A DNA stretch of 64,000 nt, from the NCBI GenBank assembly GCA_021904315.1, contig CM038908.1, forward strand, positions 15,892,501-15,956,500, written 5' to 3'. The stretch comes from Sphagnum magellanicum (Eukaryota; Streptophyta; Sphagnopsida; Sphagnales; Sphagnaceae). Position numbers and translations under genes: made by a program. Below the pieces are notes generated by a model. That model saw nothing but the letters and a program-made list of their open reading frames with translations. It was not told the DNA's origin and ran no database searches. Shown here piece after piece: positions 23,959 to 36,216 of this stretch. Position 1 is the stretch's first letter, and each line of letters opens with the position of its first letter.

Positions 23959-26575
23959 TTAGATGTATGTTGACACAATTTGGAGATACAACATGATGTA
24001 AATTGTGATGGGTACAACTGCAAAGACGTGTTGCCAGAACAACAAAGCTGAAGCTTCATGCTCAGCAAAGCCACGCAAACGAGTCATTCCGCCTGCAAGA
24101 ATTGAGGTGGGCATAGAATGTTGTAGAAGAAGAACAAACATGTACATCTTGTCATGACTTGCTGGTAAAACACCAAGCTTGGCAGCGAGGAGGACAACAC
24201 CAATACCCAAAGGTGGCAACACAACCAAACGAGTGAAAGAGATTCCCACCATTGTTCTTAAACCAAGGTTGGAGTGTTGCCCAGGTCCTTCAGACAAAGT
24301 GCTGCCGAGACCAAGCATGACAGAAGGAATCAAAGCTGCTCCTAGAATTGTAAGACTATCAGTGATCCAGGCAAGAGGTGCATCATCTCCGAACAAGAGG
24401 GAGCTTGTGTTGGGAAAGATTCCTACAACAATGGCCAATAGGGATGCAATTAGGGGTGGTTGTAACATGTGTTGAATTGGTGTCTTCTCTGCCACTACTC
24501 TCATCTTCCTTAAGACCTGAGGTTCTGCAATACAGGGCCCATTGCTTCTTGGACTTGCTCCTCCTCCCTCAAGCATGTTCACTGCATCACCACATACAGT
24601 TATCAAAATTGGGTTAAAAATTAATGCTTCCAATCATCAATTTTTTGTTAGTCTTAAAAACCAATTGATCATCAAAATCCTTCCTTGTGCATAGAAACAT
24701 AAATTATATGTTATTCCAAAAAGAGATCATGAAAACGTTTCCAAGTTGTGCATCCAAACATCAATTTTTGTTAGTCAATAAAAAAAGATCTTCATCAAAA
24801 TGCCTGCTGAGCATCTGAACATCAAATTATGTTAGTAAAAAAAAATAGATCATCAAAATCCTTCCTCATGCATCAATTTTTTTTAGTGAAAAAGAAGACC
24901 ATCAAAATCCTTCCTTGTGCATTCCAACATCAAAATCCCTTCCTTGTGAATTGAAACAAGTAATTTCCGAGCACTGGTCCATCCACCCACAATTCTGATC
25001 CTCTATTTAGTTTCCAGAGTGCATACTCAACCAAGTGTTAATTTTTGCAAGACTGCCTCCAAGCTAGAAACAATCCAAAGACTTCCCCCAAGATAGAAAA
25101 CACCAAAAAACTCTGTCCCAGTTTCCACCCTCTACTGCTTCCAAGAAATGGGTACTAGTCCTGCAATTTATGCATCATCAGCCTCGACTCTTGAATCCTT
25201 GGAGTTTGTGATACTAAATTGAACCTTAAAAAATTCAGTGGTTTTGGTGGGAGGATAGAAAAACTCAGGCAAGAATTGCAAGCTAACCTGCTATTGGTTG
25301 TGATGGTAGAGATGGATATCGGAACATGCGAGCAAGCAAAGGTGTACGAGATTCCTCATTCTGAGCCTCATTGACATCCGGCCACTCCATGGATGTCACT
25401 GAAGGCATGAAACTCACCTGTCCAATGTTATTGTTAACATCCTTACTTGACATGTTGTGTGAAGCTGCTTCTGGGTCGTCTACTGTACTGGCTGAGGAGA
25501 CTACAACCTCATAGTACTCTTCAGGTGGCTCCAACATATGATACACAAATGTGTACATGATGATGACACTAACCCATTGTGAAAATGCGACATATGCCAC
25601 CCCTCTACTGTTGCACCTGTTGCAAGGATGACAATGATTTTTTCAACGCCATAAGAAGAAAGAAACAATCATGGAACAAAACTGCAAGTTTAGAAAATCA
25701 TGTGTAAGTACTCTGAGATGATCAGATCCTACTAGTGTGCCATCTTCCTCATACTGGGATGAAGAAAAAAGAAAATCCTAATGAAAACTGCAGATGGGTG
25801 CAGTCATGATATATGACTGACAGCCTAACTAGTCCTGTGACTGCACCCCAGATGCTAACCAATTTTTTAGCTATGAAGAATTGCTGCCAGCATGAAAACT
25901 GCAGATGGGTGCAGTCACGATATGACTGACAGCCTAACTAGTCCTGTGACTGCACCCCAGATGCTAACCAATTTTTTAGCTATGAAGAAATGCTGCCAGC
26001 ATGAAATATCAATAGAGTACCAGTCAGAAAAGCAAGAAAGGATTTCAAGAGAGTCTTATAAGAGGTATGAGGATGAAGAAGTTATATGAACTTATTTACT
26101 TGGGTCCAAAAGGATTTGATTGACCGTGACAAATTGCGCCAATAATTCCAAGAGGAAGAAATCCTGTGTTTCCGATCCCGGTCATAATAACTGTGAATTT
26201 GAAGAATTGAGGAGGAGGGCGACAAATGAGAGCTACCACAACACCGACTAAGCAGCCGATGATGGCACTCAGCATCACATTCACAGGAATGAACCACCAG
26301 TCACGCATGTTGGACAGAGTGACGGATTGTCCCAGCTCCGTGAAGATCAAGCAGGGCAGAAACAGTGCAAACACCAGCTTTATCAGGAGCTTGGCCGCTT
26401 CTGGGGCGATGATTCTGATTTTGGGTTGTGCTAAAACGTACCCCAATCCACACATGGTCAAAACCTTCATCACTGGTACAACTGAAAGCTCGACCATATA
26501 CGGCAACTTCTCTCCAGCAGCTACCAACCTTGTTGCCACCTTCATAGCAGCTCCAAGCTGGAAAAAAGATTTCAT
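23959..26575 (-). CDS. PIN-LIKES (PILS) family auxin carrier
   Basis: Three exons on the minus strand: 26575-26100, 25616-25288 and 24581-23959. Borders are GT-AG and phases join to 475 residues (Arabidopsis PILS2 is about 457). PILS proteins are ER-membrane auxin carriers that limit nuclear auxin signalling. The N-terminal membrane half has SVVPVMKVLTMCGLGYVLA, LLIKLVFALFLPCLIFTELG, WWFIPVNVMLSAIIG, ICRPPPQF, GIGNTGFLPLG and NPFGPKCNSRGVAYVAFSQW, closest to the PILS2/PILS6 type. A hydrophilic loop in exon 2 follows HMLEPPEEYYEVV. The C-terminal half has EKTPIQHMLQPPLIASLLA, ITDSLTILGAALIPSVMLGL, GLRTMVGISFTRL and EASALLFWQHVFA. The start is the first ATG after an in-frame TGA. No damage seen. 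Confidence 0.96.
24629..24960. repeat. degenerate tandem repeat in PILS intron 2
   Basis: About five imperfect copies of a 50-90-bp unit combining ATCATCAAAATCCTTCCTTG, a TGCAT block and an AACATCAAATTTTGTTAGT-like block. The repeats fill roughly half of the intron. Confidence 0.6.
25781..26000. repeat. recent tandem duplication in PILS intron 1
   Basis: Two nearly identical copies (25781-25891 and 25892-26000) begin ATGAAAACTGCAGATGGGTG and differ only by a 2-bp indel, one extra A and a few substitutions, so the duplication is young. Confidence 0.92.
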
Positions 26576-26799
26576 CTTCAGGACTGGCCTTCCATTCAAT
26601 CAGTACTCCAATCCCACTCCCTTCTAAGAGCTTGCTTCAAAGGAATTATCACAATCAGCCATCTCCCTTGCAAGCCATGGTCTTGTAGATCTTAATACTA
26701 TTGACGACTTGAGAGATCAGTATCCTTGTAGCCTACCACCGGACTTCAAAATCTCTCACCAAAGAATTCCACAAAAAAAAACTGTTAGATTGGCTACAA

Positions 26800-26825
26800 A
26801 GCAGTAGCAGCAGCAGCAGCAGCAG
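26800..26825. repeat. (CAG)n microsatellite upstream of PILS
   Basis: A GCAGTAGCAGCAGCAGC run about 225 bp upstream of the PILS start codon, probably in the 5' leader or promoter. Confidence 0.8.
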
Positions 26826-27649
26826 GATGCTATAAATTTTTTTGGCACAGATCATTTGAATCATCAAACTGTCTATCTTTTTTCTGTAGACGCATCTAAA
26901 TAATGCCAAGAAGAAAAAAGCGAAAAAACAAAGAAGATTACTGGAGTTCATTTGTCTGTTCCTACTTTCTGTGAACAGCTCTATACTACTCGAGGAACAT
27001 GCTTACGAACGAGTTAGTCGCAATGCCAAACTCCACTTCAAAACAAAACAGCTAGCTGAAAGCACACTTCTTTTTTTTTTAAACTTTTTTTTTGGGTTTT
27101 GTTTTGTGTGTAGGGGAGAGCTAATAATATAGCTACAAGATGTTCTTCTTGTCCCACGATAATTTTCACAAACAAGCCCTGCAATTGAAAGCTACCACCT
27201 CGGCAAACAAGCATGCAAAAAGAATGGAGGAAACAAGATGATGATATGATTTCGTGAGAAATAAGAAGAAGAAGAAGACGACAAAGAAAAGCTTGACCAT
27301 TTTGCCAGCTTTTCCAACACCCTTTTTTGTTCAAAGACATTTATTTGGATAAAAAGTGTAAAGTCTGCTTTTTCCTTCTGTTTCACCCCTCTCTCTGAAG
27401 CAGAGTTCTTTTTTCATTTTTGCAAAGTAGCCAGTGGGGCCACCTCTAAAGTGCAGTTGGTGCTGCTATGGCTACTAGCAAGGTGTTGTAGGAGCTCTAT
27501 GTTGCCCCACTAGCAGATTCTTTATGAAAACTTGGCTGCCACTTCAATTTGTTAGGTGAATTATTTGACATTTTTCTAAATTGCTGAGTTAAGAAAGCTG
27601 GTTAGTTTTGGAATGCAGACAGAGTTTTCAGGCTATTAATCAAATGCAG
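26826..27649. other. PILS upstream region
   Basis: Includes a short (GAA)n run (27263-27277) and T-rich and A-rich tracts. No further gene seen. Confidence 0.35.
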
Positions 27650-27850
27650 TTGGAGTTTTTATGGTGAGGTTTGTATTGTTGTTGTTGAAATTGGCAATTA
27701 CTTGAGGCAGGTTGTAGAATTGCCAAAGATATAAACTCTTTGAATGTATAAAAGTAGCTAGAAACAATCATAATCACACGCACTTGCGGGGAAATTGAAC
27801 CCCTAAAACTTGCTTTTCCAACACAAGTTGTAACCAAAAAGAAAGAGGAA
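27650..27850 (-). repeat. possible tRNA-derived SINE
   Basis: Read on the minus strand: an A-box-like TTGGTTACAACTTG, an anticodon-like stem AACTTG (27829-27824) and CAAGTT (27812-27807), then GGGGTTCAATTTCCCC (27803-27788), which matches a tRNA T-arm/B box with perfect 4-bp ends. The downstream body is unremarkable and no target duplication was found. A coincidental tRNA-like fold is possible. Confidence 0.3.
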
Positions 27851-29309
27851 GATTAAAAGAACAAGCCTAATGGCATATGAAAGCATCGAAACAGAGTCAA
27901 ATTCTCTAGAACCCTACAACCAATTCCATTACTTGATTTGTGATACCACTGTCAAGGAGAGATTCTATTGATGTCTACTTATTCTTATTTTGACAGAACC
28001 AACTTCTATACACGAAGCTTTGCAAATCTGCTACAACTATGTGTATCTTCATCACATATTTCCTTAGTGGCCATGTACTACTGGTTGCGAAGCACCAATT
28101 CATACCACTAAGAATCTAAAATCTATTTGAGGTATGGCTTTGAGGTTAGAACTCTCAAGGTTCATTCAGTCCATATGAATTGCTAACCATTTTCCCATTG
28201 AATGCAATAATGTAACGTAACACCAAATCTCTCAGATGAAAACCTAAATCTTGCAGACACTTGGATTCAAATGTTCCTAACCTATCAATAGATATTATGT
28301 TCATTTAGAACCACTCAAAAAGACAGACTCTTATGCAAGAATGTACTACAAATTTCATCTCTTCAAGTTTCCCCCACTCTTGACCTTGTTTGTCTCATTC
28401 TGCCCAACCTAAGGACACCCTTTTGAGGTTTCTAGTATTCACTCTGACAATTATTTACAACATGGATTCAAAATGCTGCAACAAAAGATCCCGTTTCCAA
28501 AAAATGCATTTTGACTTCTATATGCCCCTTAGTTCTACAGTTCGGACCTTTTTTTTTCTTCATCATCCCTCAGCATCAACCCCTCATATCATCTATCCTC
28601 CTTTAGATCTACACATTTACTCTGCTAAGTCCTTGGCGCAATGGAGTTCATTAACAATTGGCTTAGTAGTATAAACTGTAATAACAAGAAATTTCATACT
28701 AGAAAGAACCTGCCACCTTACTCCTCCATTCTCCCTCTTATTTTACCTTCCATCGTCAATTACGCAAACCTTTCTTCAATGCAGTTGCTCCCTCCACCAT
28801 CCATCACTTAGTGCAGTTCCTGTTTTCCATAACACACAAATAAACAAAGTTGCTTACCCATGCATTCCTTGCAATAGCGATGGAAATATTCCCGTTGCAA
28901 GCATGCAAAAAGTTAACGGCTAATGAAAATAATAAAACAAAAAAAAAACAAAACCCTAAAAACTATTGTGTTCACAATATTAGGGTGACTTTTTGTTCGG
29001 TCACAAAATGACCTATAATCAACCAAGTTAATATACAAGAAGAATTTTTTAAATCATGCAAGGAGAAAAATCAATGCAATTGGAGTCCAAAAAGTTCACT
29101 AGTATGTAAATAGCCATTAAATTCAACAAATAAAAAAACACACCCAAGCCAAAAAGAATCTACCTTTGTAGAAACATAAGCAACAACTCCTACCTTTGCA
29201 AAAACATGGCCAACAACTCCACAAAATATAGCCCACCCTAACCATCATAATAACATTGGTGTTGTGACGTTCGCTATTGTTCAATACACTTTGCATATGG
29301 GAAATTTTG
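27851..29309. other. spacer, no gene seen
   Basis: Contains TGGTATCA on the minus strand at about 27945-27952, the first bases of the initiator-tRNA primer site used by many LTR retrotransposons, but no LTR pair around it. The left end of the neighbouring hAT relic probably lies near 29.0 kb. Confidence 0.3.
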
Positions 29310-31615
29310 TTAAGTGTAAAACCATTGTGCAAACATCCGAACAACAAGGCGCAAATGGGTAATCAACCCATTGCGGAGCTTTGATTTCATGAAGGCCAAC
29401 GTAAAAAAACAATGTTCATTTTCCACACTACCCACGATTTGCACCATGGCCATTTCAGCTAATTTCACATATTTTGGGAAGCTCCAAACAAGAACTTGAG
29501 ATGTTGTCACCAACACCACATTATGGTCAAAGGATTGGTGTCAAAAGGTGGAGCCATGCATGCGGCTGCATTAGACTTCATCATCTACTTGAACATGCTT
29601 TGCTGGCTATCAAGGTCATTGACATTGAGGACGTTAAGCACAAAGGTTTCCACCCCATCCAACAATTGTGTTTTGCTAGAGCAAAATGTTGTTTTGATTA
29701 TAGCAAGTTGTTTTGGGAAAGATGTCTCATAGTCTACCTATAACCAATACTTGGGATACACAATCCCAAGAGCATCCATGAGACCATGGGCTAAAAACCT
29801 TGTTTCCAATTATTGAATCAATGTTTCTGCGGCCCTTGCCAATGCATCCACATTACACAACAACAAAACTACTTTAGATAACCAAACTTGTAGCCATGCT
29901 TCTAACAACCCTTGTAAAAGCATGAAGATAAAACAAAATTCAACAAATTGAAAGAAAACAATCAAATAAGCCAAAAGATGGAGTTTTAAAATTTACCTTT
30001 ACATTGGTTCTTCACCAATGATTCAACAACAACAAATATAAATTCAATGACAAATGTAGCCGTCAAAGTCTTTAAATCACAATGCATTACCCATATGTGC
30101 TAGCCATTTATTTCAAAGGCCAAATGTTGGAGTCCAGAATTAAGATCAAGTATCCACTTCAAGTGGATGTTTTCATGCTTACATTCAAATAAAGACTTGA
30201 ATGCCCAAAAGATATTTACAGTGAAATTCAAACTTTGTTCCAAATACATGTTATACATCACCTTGACAGACCTTGATAACAGCCACAAGGTCACACACAA
30301 ACACATCTTATATCTATGCAAATTTTATCAAAGCATGCACAAATTCCAATAGTGGCAATATATAAGCAAGTCCCAACAAGATCTGCATGTCACACAAATG
30401 TTCATAATTTTGTTTGACTCACTAGTTTGTAAAGTTGTCTAACGCCATTTTCACCAAGAGTGTTATGTATTCTGCCATCAACCTTTTGGCAAGGCTCAAC
30501 ATTGAAATCCACCTTGTTTTCACATTCTAGAGAATATTATTCCCCTTTGTTTCTAACATTTCAGTCAACTTTGTAAACTCTAGATGTCTTTTTGGTGAAT
30601 GTGCAAAATAACTATGCAAGGTTTGCAACAAATGCTCAAGGTGGATCACTAGAAGCAAACTTGATAAAATTTGCACAACTAAGTTTGTTTGATGGGCCAT
30701 GCAATGGATCCTTAAAGAATTGGGAGCATAATTGTCATGGATATATTTGACACTAGTCCTTGTCCCTTGAAAAACATTAACACCATCTATCCAAAACATA
30801 TAAGCTTTTGGGCAATCTGGTCTCGTGGAAAACCTCCACCTATCATGAGTGCCTCCATAATAACCTTAGTTAGGATATCACCCCTTGAATTTGCAACCAC
30901 CTTATCCAAAAATATTAAAATGGGAATCCTTACCCAATTTTACACCACATAACAATGGATAGACAACCATTCTTGCTTGTTAACTATGGAGACTTCATTA
31001 GAGCTTAGAGCAACATAATGTGTACCTTCAACTACAACCTTAGTGGCCCTCATCACTGCTTGGTGCATGAATTTTGCCATGGTGCAGCTAGAACTATCAC
31101 TCCAATGTTTTTAACTATTTTTGGGCACTACCAAAAATTCAAACAATGGCCTCAAAGATTCATATTCCAACATTGGATGGCCCTATTGTAGCAAGTGAAA
31201 CACAATGGAAAAATTAAACAACTTTCGGAACTTTCTCTCCTACCACCCAATGTGCCAATTGGGCATCAACAATCTCTTAGCTACAAGATGCAAGTGTTTT
31301 CTGGTTCTTGGCATGCTTATAAACCTTGGAATAAAACCAATCCCTTTTATTCACATTAGACCCCATATTCTTCACAGCTTTTTGACAACCTACATGCTTA
31401 CAAAGGGAATCCCATTTAACAACAAATATTTTGTTTTTCCCTTCTACTTCAGTACAAACCCTACATTTGATAATGTGCAAGGTTCCATCTTCCCCTACAA
31501 ACAATTCTGCCCATGGAAGTTTTGCAACATAGTTCCTCTTCTTGATGCCTACCTTAGGTTGGATGGGCTTATCATTTTTAGCACTAGGGGAAGACCCACT
31601 CAAAAACATGGACAC
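29310..31615 (-). pseudogene. hAT transposase relic of the DUF4371/ZNF862-like type
   Basis: The minus strand reads in order: an N-terminal zinc-finger-like block KCRVCTEVEGKNKIFVVKWD (31.4-31.5 kb); a catalytic-region block with WIDGVNVFQGTRTSVKYI, LRIHCMAHQTNLVVQILSSL and SPKRHLEFTKLTEMLETKG (30.5-30.8 kb); a block LKWILDLNSGLQHLAFEING (30.1 kb); and a C-terminal hAT dimerisation block, KYVKLAEMAMVQIVGSVENE followed by FMKSKLRNGLITHLRLVVRM (29.3-29.5 kb). The order and sequence match plant DUF4371-type hAT transposases. Many stops and frame shifts lie between blocks, so it is inactive. I could not find its terminal repeats. Confidence 0.8.
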
Positions 31616-31744
31616 ATTTTTAATGCAATCTACATTGGAAGGATCAGAACTACAACTAGAAATAAAGGATGAAAAGATGGAAGAGCAGGACCATGATATG
31701 AAAATGTTTTGTCATTGGTAGGAATGACAAGAGGCCCACCTACC

Positions 31745-34022
31745 CACTACAACAAAAGTATGGTTTTTTTGCCATTAACATTGTGATTGAAATGACTATA
31801 TAGTCACAATATAGGAGAGAGTACTAGTATGAAGTGACTAAGGGTGTCCATTATGACTAACATTAAAAGTAACAATGTCCATTTTGATTACAAAAACTAA
31901 CATTGCAGTCAAATTGGATAACATATTTCACACGTGGTAGAGATGGTGCCAACACGGAATTGTTTATGTTGACTAATATGACTAACGTGCCTAAAATTAG
32001 TCATCAAACTATGATTGATGTGATTGTAATGTCATTTATAATATGATGTGGTAATATTAAAATTAAAAAATTATTATAGGTTATTATTATTTGTGTTAGT
32101 CACAAAAAAATATTTGCTAGCATAGTTAGGTTCACATGTTTATCAATGATTATTAATAATTATTTCACATGAAATGAAAAATTCATAAAGGACAATAATT
32201 TGAAATTTTAAAAAATGAAATGGGAAAATGGAGTATATAATATATTCAATCTGAATTTTTGTACATACTTATATATACTAATATTTCACAAAATATATTA
32301 TAATTACTAATTATATGTTTATATGTCAATTTTGAAGTAATCAAATACCATTATTTAATTAAAATTTGTAATGAATAAAGTGAACACATCATATGTAGTT
32401 CCAAATTAAATTAATATTGAACCACACACCAATGACCATATATGTAATGATCTTTACATCACCTAACCCTAAAGGCCCATACTTTTGGATATATGGTTTA
32501 ACACTACTATAGAAATTTTGAACACACAGTCCACATTATGGATATTTCAAATGACACAAAGAGGCCCTTGTCAAGTAGATGATTTACAAAATTACAGTAA
32601 CACATGTGCATGGTTTTGAGCATTGTTTTGAACCTTCATCTCAATTTGAAACTAAAACCATTGTAATAAATTAAGGTTAGGTTAACCATCATTGTTAGAG
32701 TTGTTTGGCCCATTATATTCATTTGCACTTTGTGGATCATTGTCATGACTATCCTGATTTGTTCCAATAGTATCAACATCTGCCAAATCTATAGGCATGA
32801 GTGGAACTTTTCCAACAATAGTGGTTGTTTGAGTTACCTCGGGAATTGAAATTGGAGTTTGTAAACTAGTGTAACTATCATCATTATCAATTCGGAACAT
32901 ATCCAAATCAATAGGGTTAGAGTCAACACAATCTATTACTAGTTTACCATGAGGATTTTTGTGTAGAACTACCTTCCACCCTTTTTCCTTTGGATCAACA
33001 GAAAACAACACTTGTTCTACATGAATTGGGAAAGCAAAAGATTGATAAAAAATGGGAATTGGGGAATTGAAATTAACGAGTGTGAAGTTGTGCTTGTCTC
33101 TTTTGACTATTGCACTACTCCTTATGTAATTTGCTTTCATCCAATTGTAGAAAAAAACTATAGTATTGAATACCCCATAGTTGAGCTCCAATATCTCTTC
33201 AATCTAGTTTACATATTCTAGCTTTGCAAGGATAGGTCGTTGATCATTTAGTCCTAATACACATTTTGGTTCAAACATAATAGCAATGTCACTATCCCTT
33301 GTGGCCAAATGTTCTTCACCACTTGAAACACATAAATAGTTTCCAAAAACATACATTGCATGATATGTTGTAGCTTCCAATGTTGGTGGCACGAACATAT
33401 GCACAACATCTTTGTCAATTATTTCACCATTTTTGATGGCTAAGGAAATGGTAGTCCTAACCCAAATTGGAAATGGGGCAACTTCTACAAGGTGGTCTAG
33501 GAATACATGAACTTGGGATCGACCAATAGTTTGTAAAATTTCTCGTCTTTCTTCATTTCGTATCCCAACTTCTATAGTATGCTTCCTACCATCACAATTC
33601 AGCCATGGGTTAGTTCAAGCATAATAACCAAGATATACAAGTTATAAATGTTGTGACTTGTATCCAATGCAAACCTCCAATTTATGTTTGGAACTTAAAA
33701 ATATTTACCATAGAGTTTAAAGTGGCATACAAGCACCATGGAGCCATTAATTCCACATTTTGAAGGACAAAAGAGTGGGCCGTGTCTTGAAGGTTGACAC
33801 TCAATTTTCTTTGGCGCTTGTTTCCTTCAACCACCTCATCAACCATACACTGGTTGTTTCATCCCACATCCTTCACTTTGTGGTTGTAAAATCTTGCAAA
33901 TATTTTGTGCAAAATCCCAATGCTTCCTCTATTGCGTAACCTTCTATCATGGATCTTTTAGGCCTTGCTTCGTTCTTCACATATCCCTTTAATGTCTTCA
34001 TATAATGTTCCATAGGATACAT
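31745..34022 (-). mobile_element. CACTA (En/Spm) transposon end, 5'-truncated
   Basis: The left end starts CACTACAACAAAAGT at 31745, the classic CACTA terminus. The next 270 bp hold repeated TGACTAA or TTAGTCA motifs in both orientations (31786-32010), as in CACTA subterminal regions. The transposase relic on the minus strand stops about 940 bp inside, the expected arrangement. I found no matching TTGTAGTG at the other side; recognisable sequence ends near 34022, so the far end seems lost. Confidence 0.65.
32682..34022 (-). pseudogene. CACTA Tnp2-type transposase, C-terminal relic
   Basis: From right to left on the minus strand: MYPMEHYMKTLKGYVKNEAR (33.96-34.02 kb) continuing as RSMIEGYAIEEALGFCTKYL, matching DUF4218 of plant Tnp2 transposases; then a decayed middle; then MHMFVPPTLEATTYHAMYVF (33.2-33.4 kb); then LNYGVFNTIVFFYNWMKA, KHNFTLVNFNS and HVEQVLFSVDPKEKGWKVVL (32.7-33.2 kb), matching DUF4216. 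The Trp that usually precedes MYPME is a TAG stop, and further stops lie between blocks. The catalytic N-terminal Tnp2 domain is missing. Confidence 0.8.
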
Positions 34023-36216
34023 CTAGTATGTATGTGGTTCTAGTCACGATCAAGGTTTCATAAAAGAAAATGTTGTCTTAAAACTACAAGGTGCCAAAAG
34101 TTACATTTAAAAATGAAAACATCCTATTGGCCAAATTTTTGTGCATTTCCTGCACTTGTGTGATTGTTGAAATACATATCACATGTAGATTCAAACATAA
34201 GCATATTTGCTATACAATATTTTTTCTCCACAATCATTCTTCTTTTACTTTCATCAAAAGTTATGTTAGTGCACATGCTTGAATATGCGTGTGTTGTTGA
34301 AGTTCAATTTGGTTCAAATCATGTTCAAACATTTCTTTGAACTAATCAAATGCCAAATCTTTTTGATTGTTCCCCACTTTTAAACTCCTTTCAACAATTC
34401 ATTTCATTTGTCATTTGTTTCCTAGTCTTGGGAATAGTTATGGAATTTAAAGAATGGAATCTAAACATGGCCTTATATTATGGTGGATTCAATTTTATCA
34501 CCCCATTTCACTTTCAATATTCTACCTCGGATCCCATATCTTTGGCTACAATAATATTTCATTGATTTTTTAAATTTGTGTCAAATTGGTGTTGTATTCC
34601 ATCCAATTCCATATTCATCCCCTTCATTTTTTGACATGTTATCGAATCTATCTTGATCTGCATTCCATTCCCTCACTTTTCACCTTCTTTTTGTAATATT
34701 TGTTTCCCAAACTATCGCTTAAATTTCCAATTGTTGGAAGAAAAATCAAGCTCCCATTTTCATTATTCAACATGGTAAAAGAGTAAAAATAAAAAACCTC
34801 AATAATTCAATCAACAATAACTTAACTAGCTAAGCTCCAAATGTATTACATTCATGTGCACTCTATTGTAATTTTGTAGACATTGACAATATTCAAATAG
34901 ACATGTACAATGTGATAATTTTGATGTGAGAGTAAAACAACAACCATCAAAATCCACCATGCCTTTTAACATTAATGTTGATCAACTGTGGAAATTGGGG
35001 AGGGAAAAGTAAGGTGTTAGGTTTCAAATACTGAGTTCCAATAAACTATTTAATGTGGTTGTACAAATATATGTGGGCTTACATTAGACTATTTCAAATT
35101 TGACCCCTTATACACTATTCTGTTTTTTTGGGGGGACTATTAGGGAGTGGTAAAGTTGTTAAATTTGAGCCACCCAACCTTGCATTCACCTTGTAGTTGT
35201 TGTTGCATTGTTGATTTGCAAATTACATGTGTGATTTCCAAATTTCTAAGTTGCATTGTTGTTGCATTGTTGGTTTCCAAGTTGGCTACATGATTCTGAA
35301 GTGTTTATGGGTAGCTAATGCATGTATAGGTTGTTGTCTAAGTGAGTTATAGTGTGGCATTCATGATGTAAATTGCATATCCAATGAGTGTATTGCAATA
35401 GGTTGTGAATGGTATAGTTGAACAACAATAACGTGCATAAGATAAATGGATTGAAAACATTGAACACAATCCGCTTGCCATAGTTCCATCCATCACACAA
35501 TAGACCACTTTCAATTTACAACAATATATTCCTACACTAAACATACATTTAAACCCTTAAGTAGAAGCCACAAAACATTAATTATGTCTACAATGTGTTA
35601 TTACATTTTTTGTGATAATAATTTATACTAGACGTTCCTATAATTCCTTATACAATGTCCCATAAAAAATGCGAAAAACCAATATTTGATTCCATAATCA
35701 TAATTATTGTGAAAATTCTAAAAGCGAGTTATGAATTGTTAGATAAAATCACCCAAAGATGCAAGTAATGTTTAAATTGTTCTTAAATTCCAATAGGCAT
35801 TACTTGGTACACAAACAAACCCCAAAAAATCACAAAAAAACTTAAAATTGACCCCACCTTGGGGTACCACATTTTAGATGTGCCTATGTTTTGTTGTTCT
35901 ATCCTTTAGATGGTTGTGTTTCTGGGCAAGGGATTCAAGTAATCCAATATGCCTCTTCAATGCATTATCACTGTTGCATATGGGAACAAAGTTGTGGTAA
36001 TTGGGTGTGCCAAGTTGGCAACACCCTGCACTAACATGTTATGTTGTTATCCTTTCAAAACTTTCAATGCTAAAAGCAAATTCAATTACAAGGTTGGAAA
36101 TTCCACAATTGTGGTTCTAAGGTTAGAGAAGACATTATCAATGATGTCAATTACATCCTCATCACATGTGAATTTAGGATGATCTTTGAGCTTTCTAGGT
36201 TAATTTTCTATGTAGG
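34023..36216. other. spacer between CACTA and MULE relics
   Basis: No gene seen; AT-rich with T-rich and A-rich stretches. The 3' end of the MULE element should lie within the right part, but I found no terminal repeat. Confidence 0.35.

Noticed and set aside
26576..26599. Longer PILS N terminus starting upstream of 26575
   Set aside because: The upstream codon is TTG, not ATG, and an in-frame TGA lies just before it.
27940..27960. Primer-binding-site-like TGGTATCA on the minus strand
   Set aside because: Only the first eight bases match and no LTR or coding relic is associated.
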